From the NCBI RefSeq assembly GCF_008843145.1, contig NZ_CP030265.1, positions 3,210,001 through 3,274,000 on the forward strand: DNA of 64,000 nt. The letters run 5' to 3'. The stretch comes from Skermanella pratensis (GTDB taxonomy: Bacteria > Pseudomonadota > Alphaproteobacteria > Azospirillales > Azospirillaceae). The notes beneath the pieces were generated by a model. The model did not search any database. It saw only the letters and a program-made list of their open reading frames with translations, and was not told where the DNA came from. The first letter of the stretch is position 1, and every line of letters begins with the position of its first letter. The translations under genes and the position numbers were made by a program. Shown one piece after another: positions 1 through 9,308 of the stretch.

Positions 1-60
1 CGCGGCAACACACCCCGGAACACGGGGCGGATCACGGACCGGAGCAGGTGGGAGAGAACC

Positions 61-2076
61 ATGGACAGCCGCGACATTTCCCAGTTTTCGTGCAAGGCGG
101 AAGCCTTCGAGGCGTCCGAGGACATCGGCCGCAATCCCTCCGAGGGGCCGACCCTCGGCGACATCATCGCCAAGCGCTTCGCGCGCCGCGACATGCTGCG
201 CGGCTCGCTCGCCGTCGCCGCCATCACCGCCACCTTCGGACCGCTGGCGCTCGCCACGGCCGAGAAGGCCAAGGCCGCCGCCGGCAACGGCAGCAAGGCC
301 AGCTTCAGCTTCGACGAGGTGACCCGCGGCGTCGACCGTACCCACCACGTCGCCAAGGGCTACAAGGCCGACATCCTGATCCGCTGGGGCGACCCCGTGC
401 TGCCCGGAGCCCCGGCCTTCGACCCGATGAAGCAGACCGCGGCCGCCCAGAAGATGCAGTTCGGCTACAACAACGACTATGTCGGCTACATCGGCCTGCC
501 CTTCGGCTCGAACAATCCCGACCACGGCCTGCTCTGCATCAACCACGAATACACGGACGAGGAAGTGATGTTCCCCGGCGTCGGCGTGGAGCAACAGGAA
601 GCCAAGTTCACGGCCATGACCAAGGAACTGGCCGAGATCGAGATGGCGGCCCACGGCGGCACCATCATCGAGGTCAAGAAGACCGACGGGACATGGGCCG
701 TCGTCGCCGACAGCAAGTACAACCGCCGGATCACCGCGTCCGACACGGTGATGCGGATCACCGGTCCGGCCGCCGGCCACGACCGCATGAAGACCAAGGC
801 CGACCCGACCGGCACCAGCGTGATCGGCATGATCAACAATTGTGCCGGCGGCATCACGCCCTGGGGCACCTTCGTTTCGGCCGAAGAGAACTTCAACGGC
901 AATTTCGGCGGCAAGATGGCCGACGACCATCCCGAGGCCGAGAACTACAAGCGGATCGGCGTCCCGGGCAACTGGTACAACTGGGGGACCTATCACGACC
1001 GCTTCGACGTCTCCAAGGAGCCGAACGAGGCCAACCGGTTCGGCTGGATGGTCGAGATCGACCCGCTCGACCCGACCTCGGTGCCGAAGAAGCGCACCGC
1101 GCTGGGCCGCTTCAAGCACGAAGGCGCGGAGAGCATCGTCAACAAGGACGGCCGGGTCGTCTTCTACATGGGCGACGACGAACGGTTCGACTATGTCTAC
1201 AAGTTCGTGACCGAGGGCAAGTTCAACCCGAACGACCGCGCCGCGAACATGGACCTGCTCGACAAGGGCACCCTGTACGTCGCCAGGTACGGCGAGGACG
1301 GCAAGGGCGAGTGGCTGCCGCTGGTCCACGGCCAGGGCAAGCTGACCGCCGAGAACGGCTTCAACAGCCAGGCCGACGTGGTGATCCAGGCGCGCAAGGC
1401 CGGCGACGTGCTCGGCGCCACCAAGATGGACCGGCCGGAGGACGTGGAGCCCAACACGAAGACCGGCAAGGTCTACGTGATGCTGACCAACAACACCCGT
1501 CGCAAGGCCGACGCGGTCGACGTGGCCAACCCCCGCGCCGACAACGCCTTCGGTCACATCATCGAGATGACCCCGACCGACGGCGACCACGCCTCGACCA
1601 CCTTCGCCTGGGACATCCTGGTGAAGTGCGGCGATCCCACCGTCGCCGCGGTCGGCGCCACCTTCAACCCCGCGACCTCCCCCGACGGCTGGTTCGGCAT
1701 GCCGGACAACTGCGCGGTGGACAACCAGGGCCGCCTGTGGGTCGCCACGGACGGCAACAGCTACAAGGCCACCAAGACGACCGACGGCGTCTGGGCGATG
1801 GAGACCGAAGGCGACCTGCGCGGTACCGGCAAGCTGTTCTTCCGCGTGCCGGTCGGCGCCGAGATGTGCGGCCCGGTGTTCACGCCGGACGACAAGACCC
1901 TGTTCCTGGCCGTGCAGCACCCGGCGACCGACAACACCAAGGATTGGCCGGAGTTCGGCAAGGCGTCCAGCTTCGAGGACCCGGCGACCCGCTGGCCCGA
2001 TTTCAAGGACGGCATGCCGCCCCGCCCGTCGCTGGTGGTCGTCACCAAGGAGGATGGCGGCGTCATCGGCGTCTGA
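61..2076 (+). CDS. phoX: PhoX family alkaline phosphatase
   Basis: The 671-residue protein matches the PhoX/DUF839 family of calcium- and iron-dependent phosphatases that release phosphate from organic esters in the periplasm. An arginine pair (about residues 42-43, ARRDMLRG) is followed by a hydrophobic alanine-rich stretch, as in a Tat signal preceded by an N-terminal extension; PhoX proteins are known Tat substrates. Family-like segments include NHEYTDEEVMFPG, the TPWGT region and a C-terminal RPSLVVV strand. The ATG has a GGAGAG ribosome site just upstream. Only 60 bases precede it, so any Pho box lies outside the window. A terminator follows. Family assignment is firm; the substrate is inferred. 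Confidence 0.93.
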   Translation: MDSRDISQFSCKAEAFEASEDIGRNPSEGPTLGDIIAKRFARRDMLRGSLAVAAITATFGPLALATAEKAKAAAGNGSKASFSFDEVTRGVDRTHHVAKGYKADILIRWGDPVLPGAPAFDPMKQTAAAQKMQFGYNNDYVGYIGLPFGSNNPDHGLLCINHEYTDEEVMFPGVGVEQQEAKFTAMTKELAEIEMAAHGGTIIEVKKTDGTWAVVADSKYNRRITASDTVMRITGPAAGHDRMKTKADPTGTSVIGMINNCAGGITPWGTFVSAEENFNGNFGGKMADDHPEAENYKRIGVPGNWYNWGTYHDRFDVSKEPNEANRFGWMVEIDPLDPTSVPKKRTALGRFKHEGAESIVNKDGRVVFYMGDDERFDYVYKFVTEGKFNPNDRAANMDLLDKGTLYVARYGEDGKGEWLPLVHGQGKLTAENGFNSQADVVIQARKAGDVLGATKMDRPEDVEPNTKTGKVYVMLTNNTRRKADAVDVANPRADNAFGHIIEMTPTDGDHASTTFAWDILVKCGDPTVAAVGATFNPATSPDGWFGMPDNCAVDNQGRLWVATDGNSYKATKTTDGVWAMETEGDLRGTGKLFFRVPVGAEMCGPVFTPDDKTLFLAVQHPATDNTKDWPEFGKASSFEDPATRWPDFKDGMPPRPSLVVVTKEDGGVIGV

Positions 2077-2100
2077 CCGGTCCGCAAGGCTTTTCGGGAA

Positions 2101-2125
2101 CGGGCGGCTTCGGCCGCCCGTTTTC
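2101..2125 (+). terminator. Rho-independent terminator after phoX
   Basis: A perfect GGGCGGC / GCCGCCC stem with a TTCG tetraloop is followed by GTTTTCG, 25 bases after the phoX stop. Confidence 0.8.
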
Positions 2126-2188
2126 GTTCGGCGTCCTTCCGCCGCCCGACCCTCCCGCCTTCTTTTTCGGGTAATCCGGCGTGCGCGC

Positions 2189-2206
2189 TGTTATATGATT
2201 ACATAT
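2189..2206 (+). promoter_or_regulatory. Candidate Zur operator upstream of zur
   Basis: An AT-rich island in otherwise GC-rich sequence holds TGTTATATGATTACATAT. It can be read as TGTTAT-N3-ATTACA (one mismatch between half sites) or as ATATG-N4-CATAT (perfect arms). It lies 27-44 bases before the zur ATG, where an autoregulatory Zur site is expected. Alphaproteobacterial Zur sites are AT-rich palindromes of TGTTAT type. The match is by eye. Confidence 0.5.
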
Positions 2207-2232
2207 CGCCCGACGATCTTCCGGGAGCCGCC

Positions 2233-2751
2233 ATGGCAACCATGACAACACCGGCCCAGCCCGCGGCCGCGCACGACCACCGGCACTGCGTTTCCGGCGC
2301 CCTGGCGCGCGCGGAGACCTTGTGCGCGTCGCGCGGCGCCAGGCTCACCCCCATCCGGCGCCAGGTCCTGGAATTGGTGTGGAGCGGGCATCGTCCCCGG
2401 GGCGCCTATGCGATCCTGGAGGACATGCAGGTGGACGGGCGCCGGGTGGCTCCGCTAACGGTCTACCGCGCGCTCGACTTCCTGGTCGAGCACGGGCTGG
2501 TCCATCGCCTGGAGAGCCTGAACGCCTATATCGGCTGCCCGGACCCGGACCATGCCCATGCCGGCCAGTTCCTGGTGTGCAGGGACTGCGGCAACGCGAT
2601 TGAACTGAACGACCAGGGCGTCAGCGCCGCCATCGCCGAAAGCGCCCGCTCCAGGGGTTTCCAGATCGACCGGCCCACGGTCGAGGTGCGCGGGATCTGC
2701 CCCGCCTGCCAGAACTCGCTAACGTCATCTCCTGAGAAAGCCGAACCTTGA
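2233..2751 (+). CDS. zur: Fur-family zinc uptake regulator Zur
   Basis: This 172-residue Fur superfamily protein has a winged-helix domain (residues about 35-95, ending in the LTVYRALDFL recognition helix) and a metal-binding dimerisation domain with HAHAGQFLVCRDCG and a second CPAC pair near the C-terminus. These supply the structural Cys4 zinc site. The two CxxC pairs and the downstream COG0523 GTPase favour Zur over Fur. It would repress zinc acquisition genes when zinc is sufficient. Its stop overlaps the TTG start of the GTPase, so the two are translationally coupled, and a palindromic candidate operator lies just upstream. The N-terminal HDHRH cluster may add metal contacts. Confidence 0.88.
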   Translation: MATMTTPAQPAAAHDHRHCVSGALARAETLCASRGARLTPIRRQVLELVWSGHRPRGAYAILEDMQVDGRRVAPLTVYRALDFLVEHGLVHRLESLNAYIGCPDPDHAHAGQFLVCRDCGNAIELNDQGVSAAIAESARSRGFQIDRPTVEVRGICPACQNSLTSSPEKAEP

Positions 2752-3869
2752 CCACTGTCATCGCCGCCAACCCGACCCGCCTGCCTGTCTCCGTCCTCAC
2801 CGGCTTCCTGGGCAGCGGCAAGACGACGCTGCTCTCACGTCTGGTCCGCCACCCCGGCATGGCGAACACGGCGGTGATCATCAACGAGTTCGGCGAAATC
2901 GGGCTCGACCACCTGCTGGTCACCGAAAGCTCGGAGAACACGGTGCTGCTGAACAGCGGCTGCCTGTGCTGCACCGTGCGCGGCGACCTGATCGACACGA
3001 TGCGCGACCTGTTCCTGAAGCGGGTGCGCGGAGAGATCCCCGAGTTCGACCGCGTCGTGATCGAGACCACCGGCCTCGCCGATCCGGCACCCGTGCTCCA
3101 CACCCTGATGAACGACCCTCTGATCGCCGCGCGCTTCCGCCTGGACGGCGTCATCACGACGGTGGACGCCGTCAACGGCTCCGACCAGTTGAACCGCCAC
3201 CAGGAGAGCGTCAAGCAGGCGGCCGTCGCCGACCGGATCGTGCTGACCAAGACCGACATCGCCTCCCCGGGAGCGCTGGCCGACGTGGAGCGGCGGCTGG
3301 CCGCGCTGAACCCGGCGGCCCCGCTGATGCGCGCGGTCCAGGGCGAGATCGAGCCGGCGGGTCTGTTCGACGCCGGCCTCTACAACCCGACGACCAAGAG
3401 CCCCGACGTGGAGCGTTGGCTGCGGGCCGAGGCTTATGGGGATGACCACGGGCACGGGGATCACGGCCATGATGACCACGACCACGGGCATCACGAGCAC
3501 GGGCATGATCATCATGGCCACGATCACCGCGACGGCCGGGCCCATGACCGGAACCGGCACGACGACCATATCAGCGCCTTCTGCATGACCATCGAGGAAC
3601 CGCTGGCCTGGGAAGGCTTCGCCACCTGGATCGAGACGCTGATCACGCTGCGCGGTCCCGACCTGCTGCGCATCAAGGGCATCCTGAACGTTCGGGAGTC
3701 CGACACGCCCGTCGTCGTCCACGGCGTCCAGCACGTGTTCCATCCGCCCGTGCGCCTGGAAGCCTGGCCTTCCGAGGACCACCGCTCGCGAATTGTCTTC
3801 ATCACCCGCGACGTCAGCCGCGAGACCATCGAAGCCATGTTCGACGCCTATCGCAACGCTTCGGAGTAA
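2748..3869 (+). CDS. CobW/COG0523 GTPase, ZigA-like putative zinc metallochaperone
   Basis: This 373-residue G3E-family P-loop GTPase has Walker A GFLGSGKTT (residues about 19-27), the COG0523 signature GCLCC (71-75), an ETTGLADPAP switch region and TKTD for guanine specificity. A C-terminal CobW domain (VNVRESDTP-like region) closes the protein. Between the domains, residues about 225-275 form a histidine/aspartate-rich loop of alternating DHGH units, a probable zinc-buffering segment. The gene starts with TTG inside the last codons of zur (4-base overlap). Zur-linked COG0523 proteins act in zinc allocation during zinc starvation; ZigA-like is the closest named type, though the client protein is unknown. 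A hairpin follows the stop. Confidence 0.88.
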   Translation: MTTVIAANPTRLPVSVLTGFLGSGKTTLLSRLVRHPGMANTAVIINEFGEIGLDHLLVTESSENTVLLNSGCLCCTVRGDLIDTMRDLFLKRVRGEIPEFDRVVIETTGLADPAPVLHTLMNDPLIAARFRLDGVITTVDAVNGSDQLNRHQESVKQAAVADRIVLTKTDIASPGALADVERRLAALNPAAPLMRAVQGEIEPAGLFDAGLYNPTTKSPDVERWLRAEAYGDDHGHGDHGHDDHDHGHHEHGHDHHGHDHRDGRAHDRNRHDDHISAFCMTIEEPLAWEGFATWIETLITLRGPDLLRIKGILNVRESDTPVVVHGVQHVFHPPVRLEAWPSEDHRSRIVFITRDVSRETIEAMFDAYRNASE

Positions 3870-3889
3870 CGGGTTCCGGAAAAAGGAAA

Positions 3890-3910
3890 CGGCGGGCTGA
3901 AAGCCCGCCG
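3890..3910 (+). terminator. Hairpin terminator after the zur-zigA-like operon
   Basis: CGGCGGGCT and AGCCCGCCG form a perfect stem around a GAA loop, 20 bases after the GTPase stop. The U-tract is weak (TCAGATCGTTCT). Confidence 0.65.
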
Positions 3911-4421
3911 TCAGATCGTTCTAACCCTCATATTCTTCTTGGCACCTGGCCGGTTCCAGCGCCTTGCGCTACAGGACCTTGTCATGACGGGGGCAGCACC
4001 CCCGGTGTGGCCAAGTTGGTATCCAAAGCCGCCACGACGCCAACCTCAGCCGCTCACTCGTAACGGGAGCGGTACCGGTGCGTTGCTTCCTCAACCTAAT
4101 CGTCCCGCCCTTGAAGTGGGCAGGATCGTTCATTGTTCGGCGACGCCCTCCCCTGACGTGCCTTTGTCGTGCGGGTTCGTTTATTGCCTTCTTTCTTCCC
4201 GCATCGTTGGAGTGACCATAGCGCAATTCCCCCATACCTGAAAGGGTTTTGTTGAGAAATTCGCCGTCGTGCGAGCATTAAGTCATGGGTGTGACCGCCG
4301 GCCAAAGTAATCGGGACGAATTCGGGGAGCGACCTCAACATTCCTGGACCGATCGGTTCATCTTCATCTCGCAGATGCACAATGAAAATTCCCGAAGTTT
4401 TATTGAGCCCCTGGATCATTT
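3911..4421. other. Intergenic stretch, no gene recognised
   Basis: About 510 bases lie between the GTPase terminator and the transporter stop. Short open frames exist on both strands but none has a recognisable domain or a convincing ribosome site. Composition drops noticeably from about 4240 to 4420 compared with both neighbours. A small GGGGG/CCCCC stem sits at 3989-4003. The minus-strand reading frame remains open from the transporter region down to about 4096, without a family match. Confidence 0.5.
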
Positions 4422-5651
4422 TCACGGCATCAACCCGGTAGCCCACAACCACGCGCACGCAAAGCCGAGTGATAATGCGGTCATAGGTATGCCGCACCGG
4501 GCATGCTCCAGAAAGCCGAGCCGAACCCCGACGGCCCGCGCCCGCTCGACCACGATGATGTTGGCGAGGCTGCCGAGGATCAGCAGGTTCCCCGCCAGGG
4601 TCGACAGCAGGGCCAGACCGTACATCGCCCCTTCGGGGGGATCGGGCCAGACCGCCAGCAGCAGCACCACCGCGGGCACGTTGCCGATGGTGTTGCTTGC
4701 GACGACCGACAGAGGCGCCAGCACGGCCAGGCGGTCGGGCAGCAACCCGGCGGATGCCAGCGCGGCCACCGCCTCGGCCGGCAGGCCCGTGCGTTCGAGG
4801 GCGGAGTTGATCGCGAACAGGCAGGCGAACAGGACCAGCAGCGGCCAGTCCACCATGCCGACCATGCGCCGGCTCTCCAGGTTCCGGCTGATCAGCAGCA
4901 TTCCGGCGATCAGCAGTACGCCGACCTCGTGCGGGACGCGCGTCGCGAACATCGCCATCAGCGCGCCGGTCGCGACGAGCGCCTTGCCGAACTGCCACCT
5001 GTCCAGTTCCGGTTCCGGCAGGTCGGCGAAGGCGGGATTGGCGGCATCGGCCAGGCGTCCCCGCCAGACCACGGAAACGGTGACGAACACGCAGGCCAGC
5101 GCGACCAACGCAGGAACGCCGCAGGCCGCCAGGAACCGCCAGAAATCCAGCCCGCCGACCTGTCCGATCACGATGTTCTGGGGATTGCCGATCAGGGTCG
5201 CGGCCGATCCCGCGTTGGCGGCACCGGCCAGGGCGATCAGGTAGGGACGCGGATCGAGGCCCCGTCCCTTCAGCCCCGCGCAGAGCATCGGCGTCATGGC
5301 GAACACCACGACGTCGTTCGCCAGCACGGCGGACAGTCCGCCGCCGGCCGCGACGGTGACGGCCAGCAGGGCCTGGGGCGAGCGGCCGGCCCGCGCGATG
5401 CGCAGCGCGCACCAGTCGTAGAACCCGGCGGAGGCGAACTGCGCCGACAGGATCATCAGCCCGAACAGGATGAACAGCGTCGGAAAATCGACAGCTCCCG
5501 CGATCTGGCCGCTGTCGAGGGCCCCGCCAGCGAGCATCAGGATGGCGGCCACCAGGGCGATTCCGGTGCGGTCGATCCGCAGGCCAGGGAACCGTCCCAA
5601 CGCCATGCCCGCGTAGGTGACGGCGAAGACGGTGAGAACGAACAAGGTCAC
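4422..5651 (-). CDS. SLC13/ArsB-type anion transporter
   Basis: This 409-residue polytopic membrane protein has about ten hydrophobic helices and the layout of the ion transporter superfamily (COG0471/ArsB). It contains the characteristic ANDVVVFAMTPML segment in the first half and SNTIGNVPAVVLLL in the second, the two re-entrant signature loops of these carriers. GNPQNIVIGQVGG is the family's substrate-loop motif. It probably moves a small anion or dicarboxylate across the inner membrane; the substrate cannot be read from sequence. It is flanked upstream by the SprA-like metalloprotease on the same strand, separated by 86 bases, and may be single or weakly linked. Confidence 0.8.
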   Translation of the reverse strand: MTLFVLTVFAVTYAGMALGRFPGLRIDRTGIALVAAILMLAGGALDSGQIAGAVDFPTLFILFGLMILSAQFASAGFYDWCALRIARAGRSPQALLAVTVAAGGGLSAVLANDVVVFAMTPMLCAGLKGRGLDPRPYLIALAGAANAGSAATLIGNPQNIVIGQVGGLDFWRFLAACGVPALVALACVFVTVSVVWRGRLADAANPAFADLPEPELDRWQFGKALVATGALMAMFATRVPHEVGVLLIAGMLLISRNLESRRMVGMVDWPLLVLFACLFAINSALERTGLPAEAVAALASAGLLPDRLAVLAPLSVVASNTIGNVPAVVLLLAVWPDPPEGAMYGLALLSTLAGNLLILGSLANIIVVERARAVGVRLGFLEHARCGIPMTALSLGFACAWLWATGLMP

Positions 5652-5737
5652 GTCTGGGGAATCCGGATCGGTGTTTGGCGGCGAGCGGCGGGAAGCAGGT
5701 GTCCCTTAACACCCAAGCGGGCGCCAAGTCACACGTG

Positions 5738-6523
5738 TCATGCGTTGATCCCGACCAGGCCACCGGCCGGCCGTCCCAGGGCGGATGCACTGCGATAGGC
5801 CCGGGCTGCCGAGGCCACGAGGCCGCCGTCCTGCGCCGGAAGGCCTTGCTCCTGTCCGGCCTGCTCCTGTTCCGTCTGCCCGGGAGGCCGCAAGCCGGAC
5901 CCGGTCCGGCCGAACGATTGCGCCTTCCCGTCGGAGGCGGACCCTTCCCCGCCCTCTTCGGCCTCGCCGCCCCCCTGAAGCTTCTCCAGGGTCTGGGCGT
6001 TCAGTTCGCGCTGGGCCTCCATGCGCGCCTTGTCGGCGGCCGCAGCCACCTTGTAGTCCTGGGGCGACGGTTCGGCCGGTGCTGTGGCGGCGCCCCTGAT
6101 CCGTTCCATCTTGGCGATGGTGGCCGCAGGGTCCCTTTCCGGGCTGATATCGATCGACACCTCCCCGCCGATCGCATAACGCCTGCCGTCCGGGCCGGTC
6201 TGGTAGGTGTAGGAAGGAGAACCGGCATACTGGCCGCCGGCGGCCTGATGGGCGCGCTCGTGGTTGCGCACCTCCGTGTCGCGCTTCTTAAGCTCCTTGA
6301 CCTGGTCCCGCTCGGCCTCGGTCAGGCCGGAGGCGTCGCGCTTCTCGCCGTCCTTCGACTGGCCGTTCACTCCGGACGCGGCCGACGGGACGCTCGACGA
6401 GGTATCGCTCTTCAGGACGTGGGCGCAGGCATCCGCGCAGCCGCACGGCATCGACCGGATCGGCCTGAGCCAAACCGTCGAAGCGGACGACGCCCGCGGG
6501 GAGGAAGCGGCGCTCGTGATCAT
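5738..6523 (-). CDS. SprA-like putative metalloprotease (CJM1_0395 family)
   Basis: The 261-residue protein resembles the SprA-related / putative metalloprotease CJM1_0395 family. The conserved core is at residues 69-135: a charged helix (LTEAERDQVKELKKRDTEVR), then NHERAHQAAGG containing an HExxH zinc motif (His88, Glu89, His92), then a PSYTYQTGPDGRRYAIGGEV strand and an ISPERDPAATI segment. N- and C-terminal tails are low complexity and rich in Ser, Ala, Gln and Gly. No signal peptide is evident; the N-terminus has several Cys residues (CGCADAC). The biochemical role of the family is poorly known. The exact start is uncertain because of the unconserved N-terminus. Confidence 0.75.
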   Translation of the reverse strand: MITSAASSPRASSASTVWLRPIRSMPCGCADACAHVLKSDTSSSVPSAASGVNGQSKDGEKRDASGLTEAERDQVKELKKRDTEVRNHERAHQAAGGQYAGSPSYTYQTGPDGRRYAIGGEVSIDISPERDPAATIAKMERIRGAATAPAEPSPQDYKVAAAADKARMEAQRELNAQTLEKLQGGGEAEEGGEGSASDGKAQSFGRTGSGLRPPGQTEQEQAGQEQGLPAQDGGLVASAARAYRSASALGRPAGGLVGINA

Positions 6524-6747
6524 GGACCCTCGTCGGGGAAGTCCAGCGTTGAAGGATCACAGGACGGCAGCATGCGCCGACGCCGCTAATTTTCCGTAAA
6601 GCCGCCCCCTGTAACTGCGCGGCGGAGGGCACCAGCTTATGCCGGAAGCTCCTGCCGGACTGCGCCCGGGCACTGCGGCCGAGCACTGCGGCCGATCCCG
6701 TGCTATAGAGCCCGCCGCCGTTTCCGAAACCCGACGAACACAGCGCC

Positions 6748-9281
6748 TTGTCCAATCCTGAAACACTTTTCCCGGCGCTGCCGATCGATCCCGTCCTGCC
6801 GGAGATCCGCCGGACACTGGCGGGCTCCCGCCATGCCGTTCTCCAGGCGCCGCCGGGTGCCGGCAAGACCACGCGCGTTCCGCTGGCGCTGCTGGAGGAG
6901 GATTGGCTGGCCGGCGGCAAGCTGATCATGCTGGAACCACGACGGCTTGCCGCGCGTGCGGCGGCCCGGCGGATGGCCGGCCTGCTCGGCGAAGCGGTCG
7001 GCGAGACCGTCGGCTACCGGGTTCGGATGGACAGCAAGGTCGGTCCGCGGACCCGGATCGAAGTGGTGACCGAAGGCGTGCTGATCCGGCAGCTGCAGCA
7101 GGACCCCGCGCTGGAAGGCGTCGGCGCCGTCCTTTTCGACGAATTCCATGAACGCAGCCTGGACGCCGACCTGGGCTTGGCGCTATGCCTCCAGTCCCGG
7201 TCGGTGCTGCGCGACGACCTGCGCCTGCTGGTCATGTCGGCTACGCTCGACGGCACCGCGGTGGCCGGGCTGCTCGGCGGCGCTCCCGTCGTCACCAGCG
7301 AGGGCCGCGCGTTTCCGGTCCAGACCCGCCATGTCGACCCGTCCAAGGCGCGGCGGATCGAGGACGCCGTCGCATCCACCGTGCTCCGCGCCCTCGACGA
7401 GGAGCCGGGCAACATCCTGGTTTTCCTGCCCGGCGTTGCCGAGATCCGGCGCGTCGAACGCCAGATTCGCGACGCCTCGCCGGGTCCGGGCATCCTCATA
7501 GCCCCGCTCTACGGCGACCTGCCCCAGGACCAACAGGACCAGGCGATCGGGCCGACCCCGCCTGGCCGGCGCAAGATCGTGCTGGCGACCTCCATCGCCG
7601 AGACCAGCCTGACGATCGAGGGAATCCGGGTGGTCGTGGACAGCGGCCTGATGCGCGTCTCCCGCTTCGATCCGGGCAGCGGCATGACCCGGCTGGACAC
7701 GGTCAGGGTCAGCCATGCCTCGGCCGAGCAGCGCCGCGGCCGCGCCGGCCGCCTGGAACCCGGCATCTGCTATCGGCTCTGGCCGGAGGAGCAGCATCGC
7801 GCGCTGCAGCCCCACACCGCGCCGGAGATGCTGGCCGCCGACCTGGCGCCGCTGGCGCTGGAACTGGCCCAGTGGGGCGTGCTGGACCCCGCCGAGCTGC
7901 GCTGGCTGGATCCGCCGCCGGCGCCGGCCCTCGCCCAGGCGCGGGACCTGCTGCGCCGCCTCGGATCGCTCGACGCCGGGGACAGGATCACCCGGCACGG
8001 CAGGCGCATGGCGTCGCTCGGCATGCACCCCGCCTCGCCCATATGGTGCTGGCCGGAGACCGGCTCGGCTGCGGTGCGCTTGCCTGCGAGATCGCGGCCC
8101 TGCTGGGGGAGCGCGACATCCTGTCCGGGCCATCGGCCGGCGGGACCGGCGAGCAGCGGGACGGCGACCTGCGCCGCCGGGTCGAGGTGCTGCGCTCCGC
8201 CGACGTCGCTCCCCGGGGGGGTAATTGGACGGTGAGGCAGGTGGCGCGGCAGGCCCGGCAGTGGCAGCGCCAGCTCGGCATACGGCCGGGCAGCGGCGAC
8301 GTCGCCGATACCGGCCGCGTGCTGGCCTTGGCCTACCCCGATCGGATCGCCCACCGCCGGGCGGGAAGCGACGGCCAGTACCGGCTCAGCAACGGGCGCG
8401 GCGCCTATTTCCTGAAGATGGAGCCCCTGGCCGCCGAGGAGTTCCTGGCGGTCGCCGACCTGGACGGAGCCAAGCGGGAGGCACGCATCTTCCTGGCGGC
8501 ACCCCTGACCCTCGCCGAGTTGGAGGAGGACTTCGCCGACACCATCGAGACGGTGGAGTTCGTCGCCTGGGACGGGAGGGAGGAGGCGGTGCTCGCCCGC
8601 CGGCAGCGCCGGCTGGGCGAATTGGTCCTGAAGGACGAGCCGCTGCCCGACCCGGAGGGTTCCCGGACCGCCGCCGCCTTCTGCGAGGGCATCCGCGAAC
8701 TGGGCCTCGCCGCCCTGCCCTGGACCCAAGAGTTGGAGAATCTCCGGGCGCGGGTCCAATTCCTGCGGCGGGTCGAGGGTCCGGACAGCGAATGGCCGGA
8801 CCTGTCCGACGCGGCGCTGCTCGGCACGCTGGAGGACTGGCTGGCGCCGTTCCTGACCGGCATGACCCGCCGTGCCCACCTGAAGCGGCTGGACCTGTCG
8901 GCGGCACTCAGGTCGCTCCTGTCGTGGCACCGGCAGCGCGAGCTGGACGAGGCCGCGCCGACCCATGTCACTGTCCCCAGCGGGTCCCGCATACCGCTGG
9001 ACTATACCGGCGGCGACGTGCCGGTGCTGGCGGTGCGTCTCCAGGAGATGTTCGGCTTGGCCGAGACCCCGGCGCTGGCCCGCGGCCGGGTCCCTCTGGT
9101 CCTTCATCTTCTGTCGCCGGCCCGCCGCCCGATGCAGGTGACCAGCGATCTCGCCAGCTTCTGGGCCAACACCTATCGCCACGTGAAGGCCGACCTGAAG
9201 GGCCAGTATCCCAAGCATTACTGGCCCGACGATCCCCTCCAGGCGGAACCGACCAGCCGAGCCAAGCGGCGCGGCACCTGA
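6748..9281 (+). pseudogene. hrpB: ATP-dependent helicase HrpB, interrupted by a one-base frameshift
   Basis: The two halves together encode a DEAH/RHA-type helicase of about 844 residues, the normal HrpB length. The first frame (6748 to about 8031, TTG start) carries Walker A APPGAGKTT (residues 34-42), the DEFH box, SATLDG motif III and QRRGRAGR motif VI. The second frame (about 8031 to 9281) carries the rest of the HA2 region (RLAHMVLAG, CEIAALLGERDIL) and the HrpB C-terminal domain, ending with HYWPDDP. The join falls at a C4 run at 8028-8031; one extra C would restore GMHPRLAHMVLAG. As written, translation stops at 8235 after an unrelated tail. Either a sequencing deletion or a recent mutation; the downstream frame shows no further damage. 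Confidence 0.88.
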
Positions 9282-9308
9282 CCGGATTGTTTTCCCGATG
9301 AGCACAGC

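Noticed and set aside
4096-5790. 564-residue minus-strand open frame overlapping the transporter
   Set aside because: It lies in a different frame from the transporter, whose membrane helices and motifs are clear. Only its last part (4096-4421) lies outside a gene and has no match.
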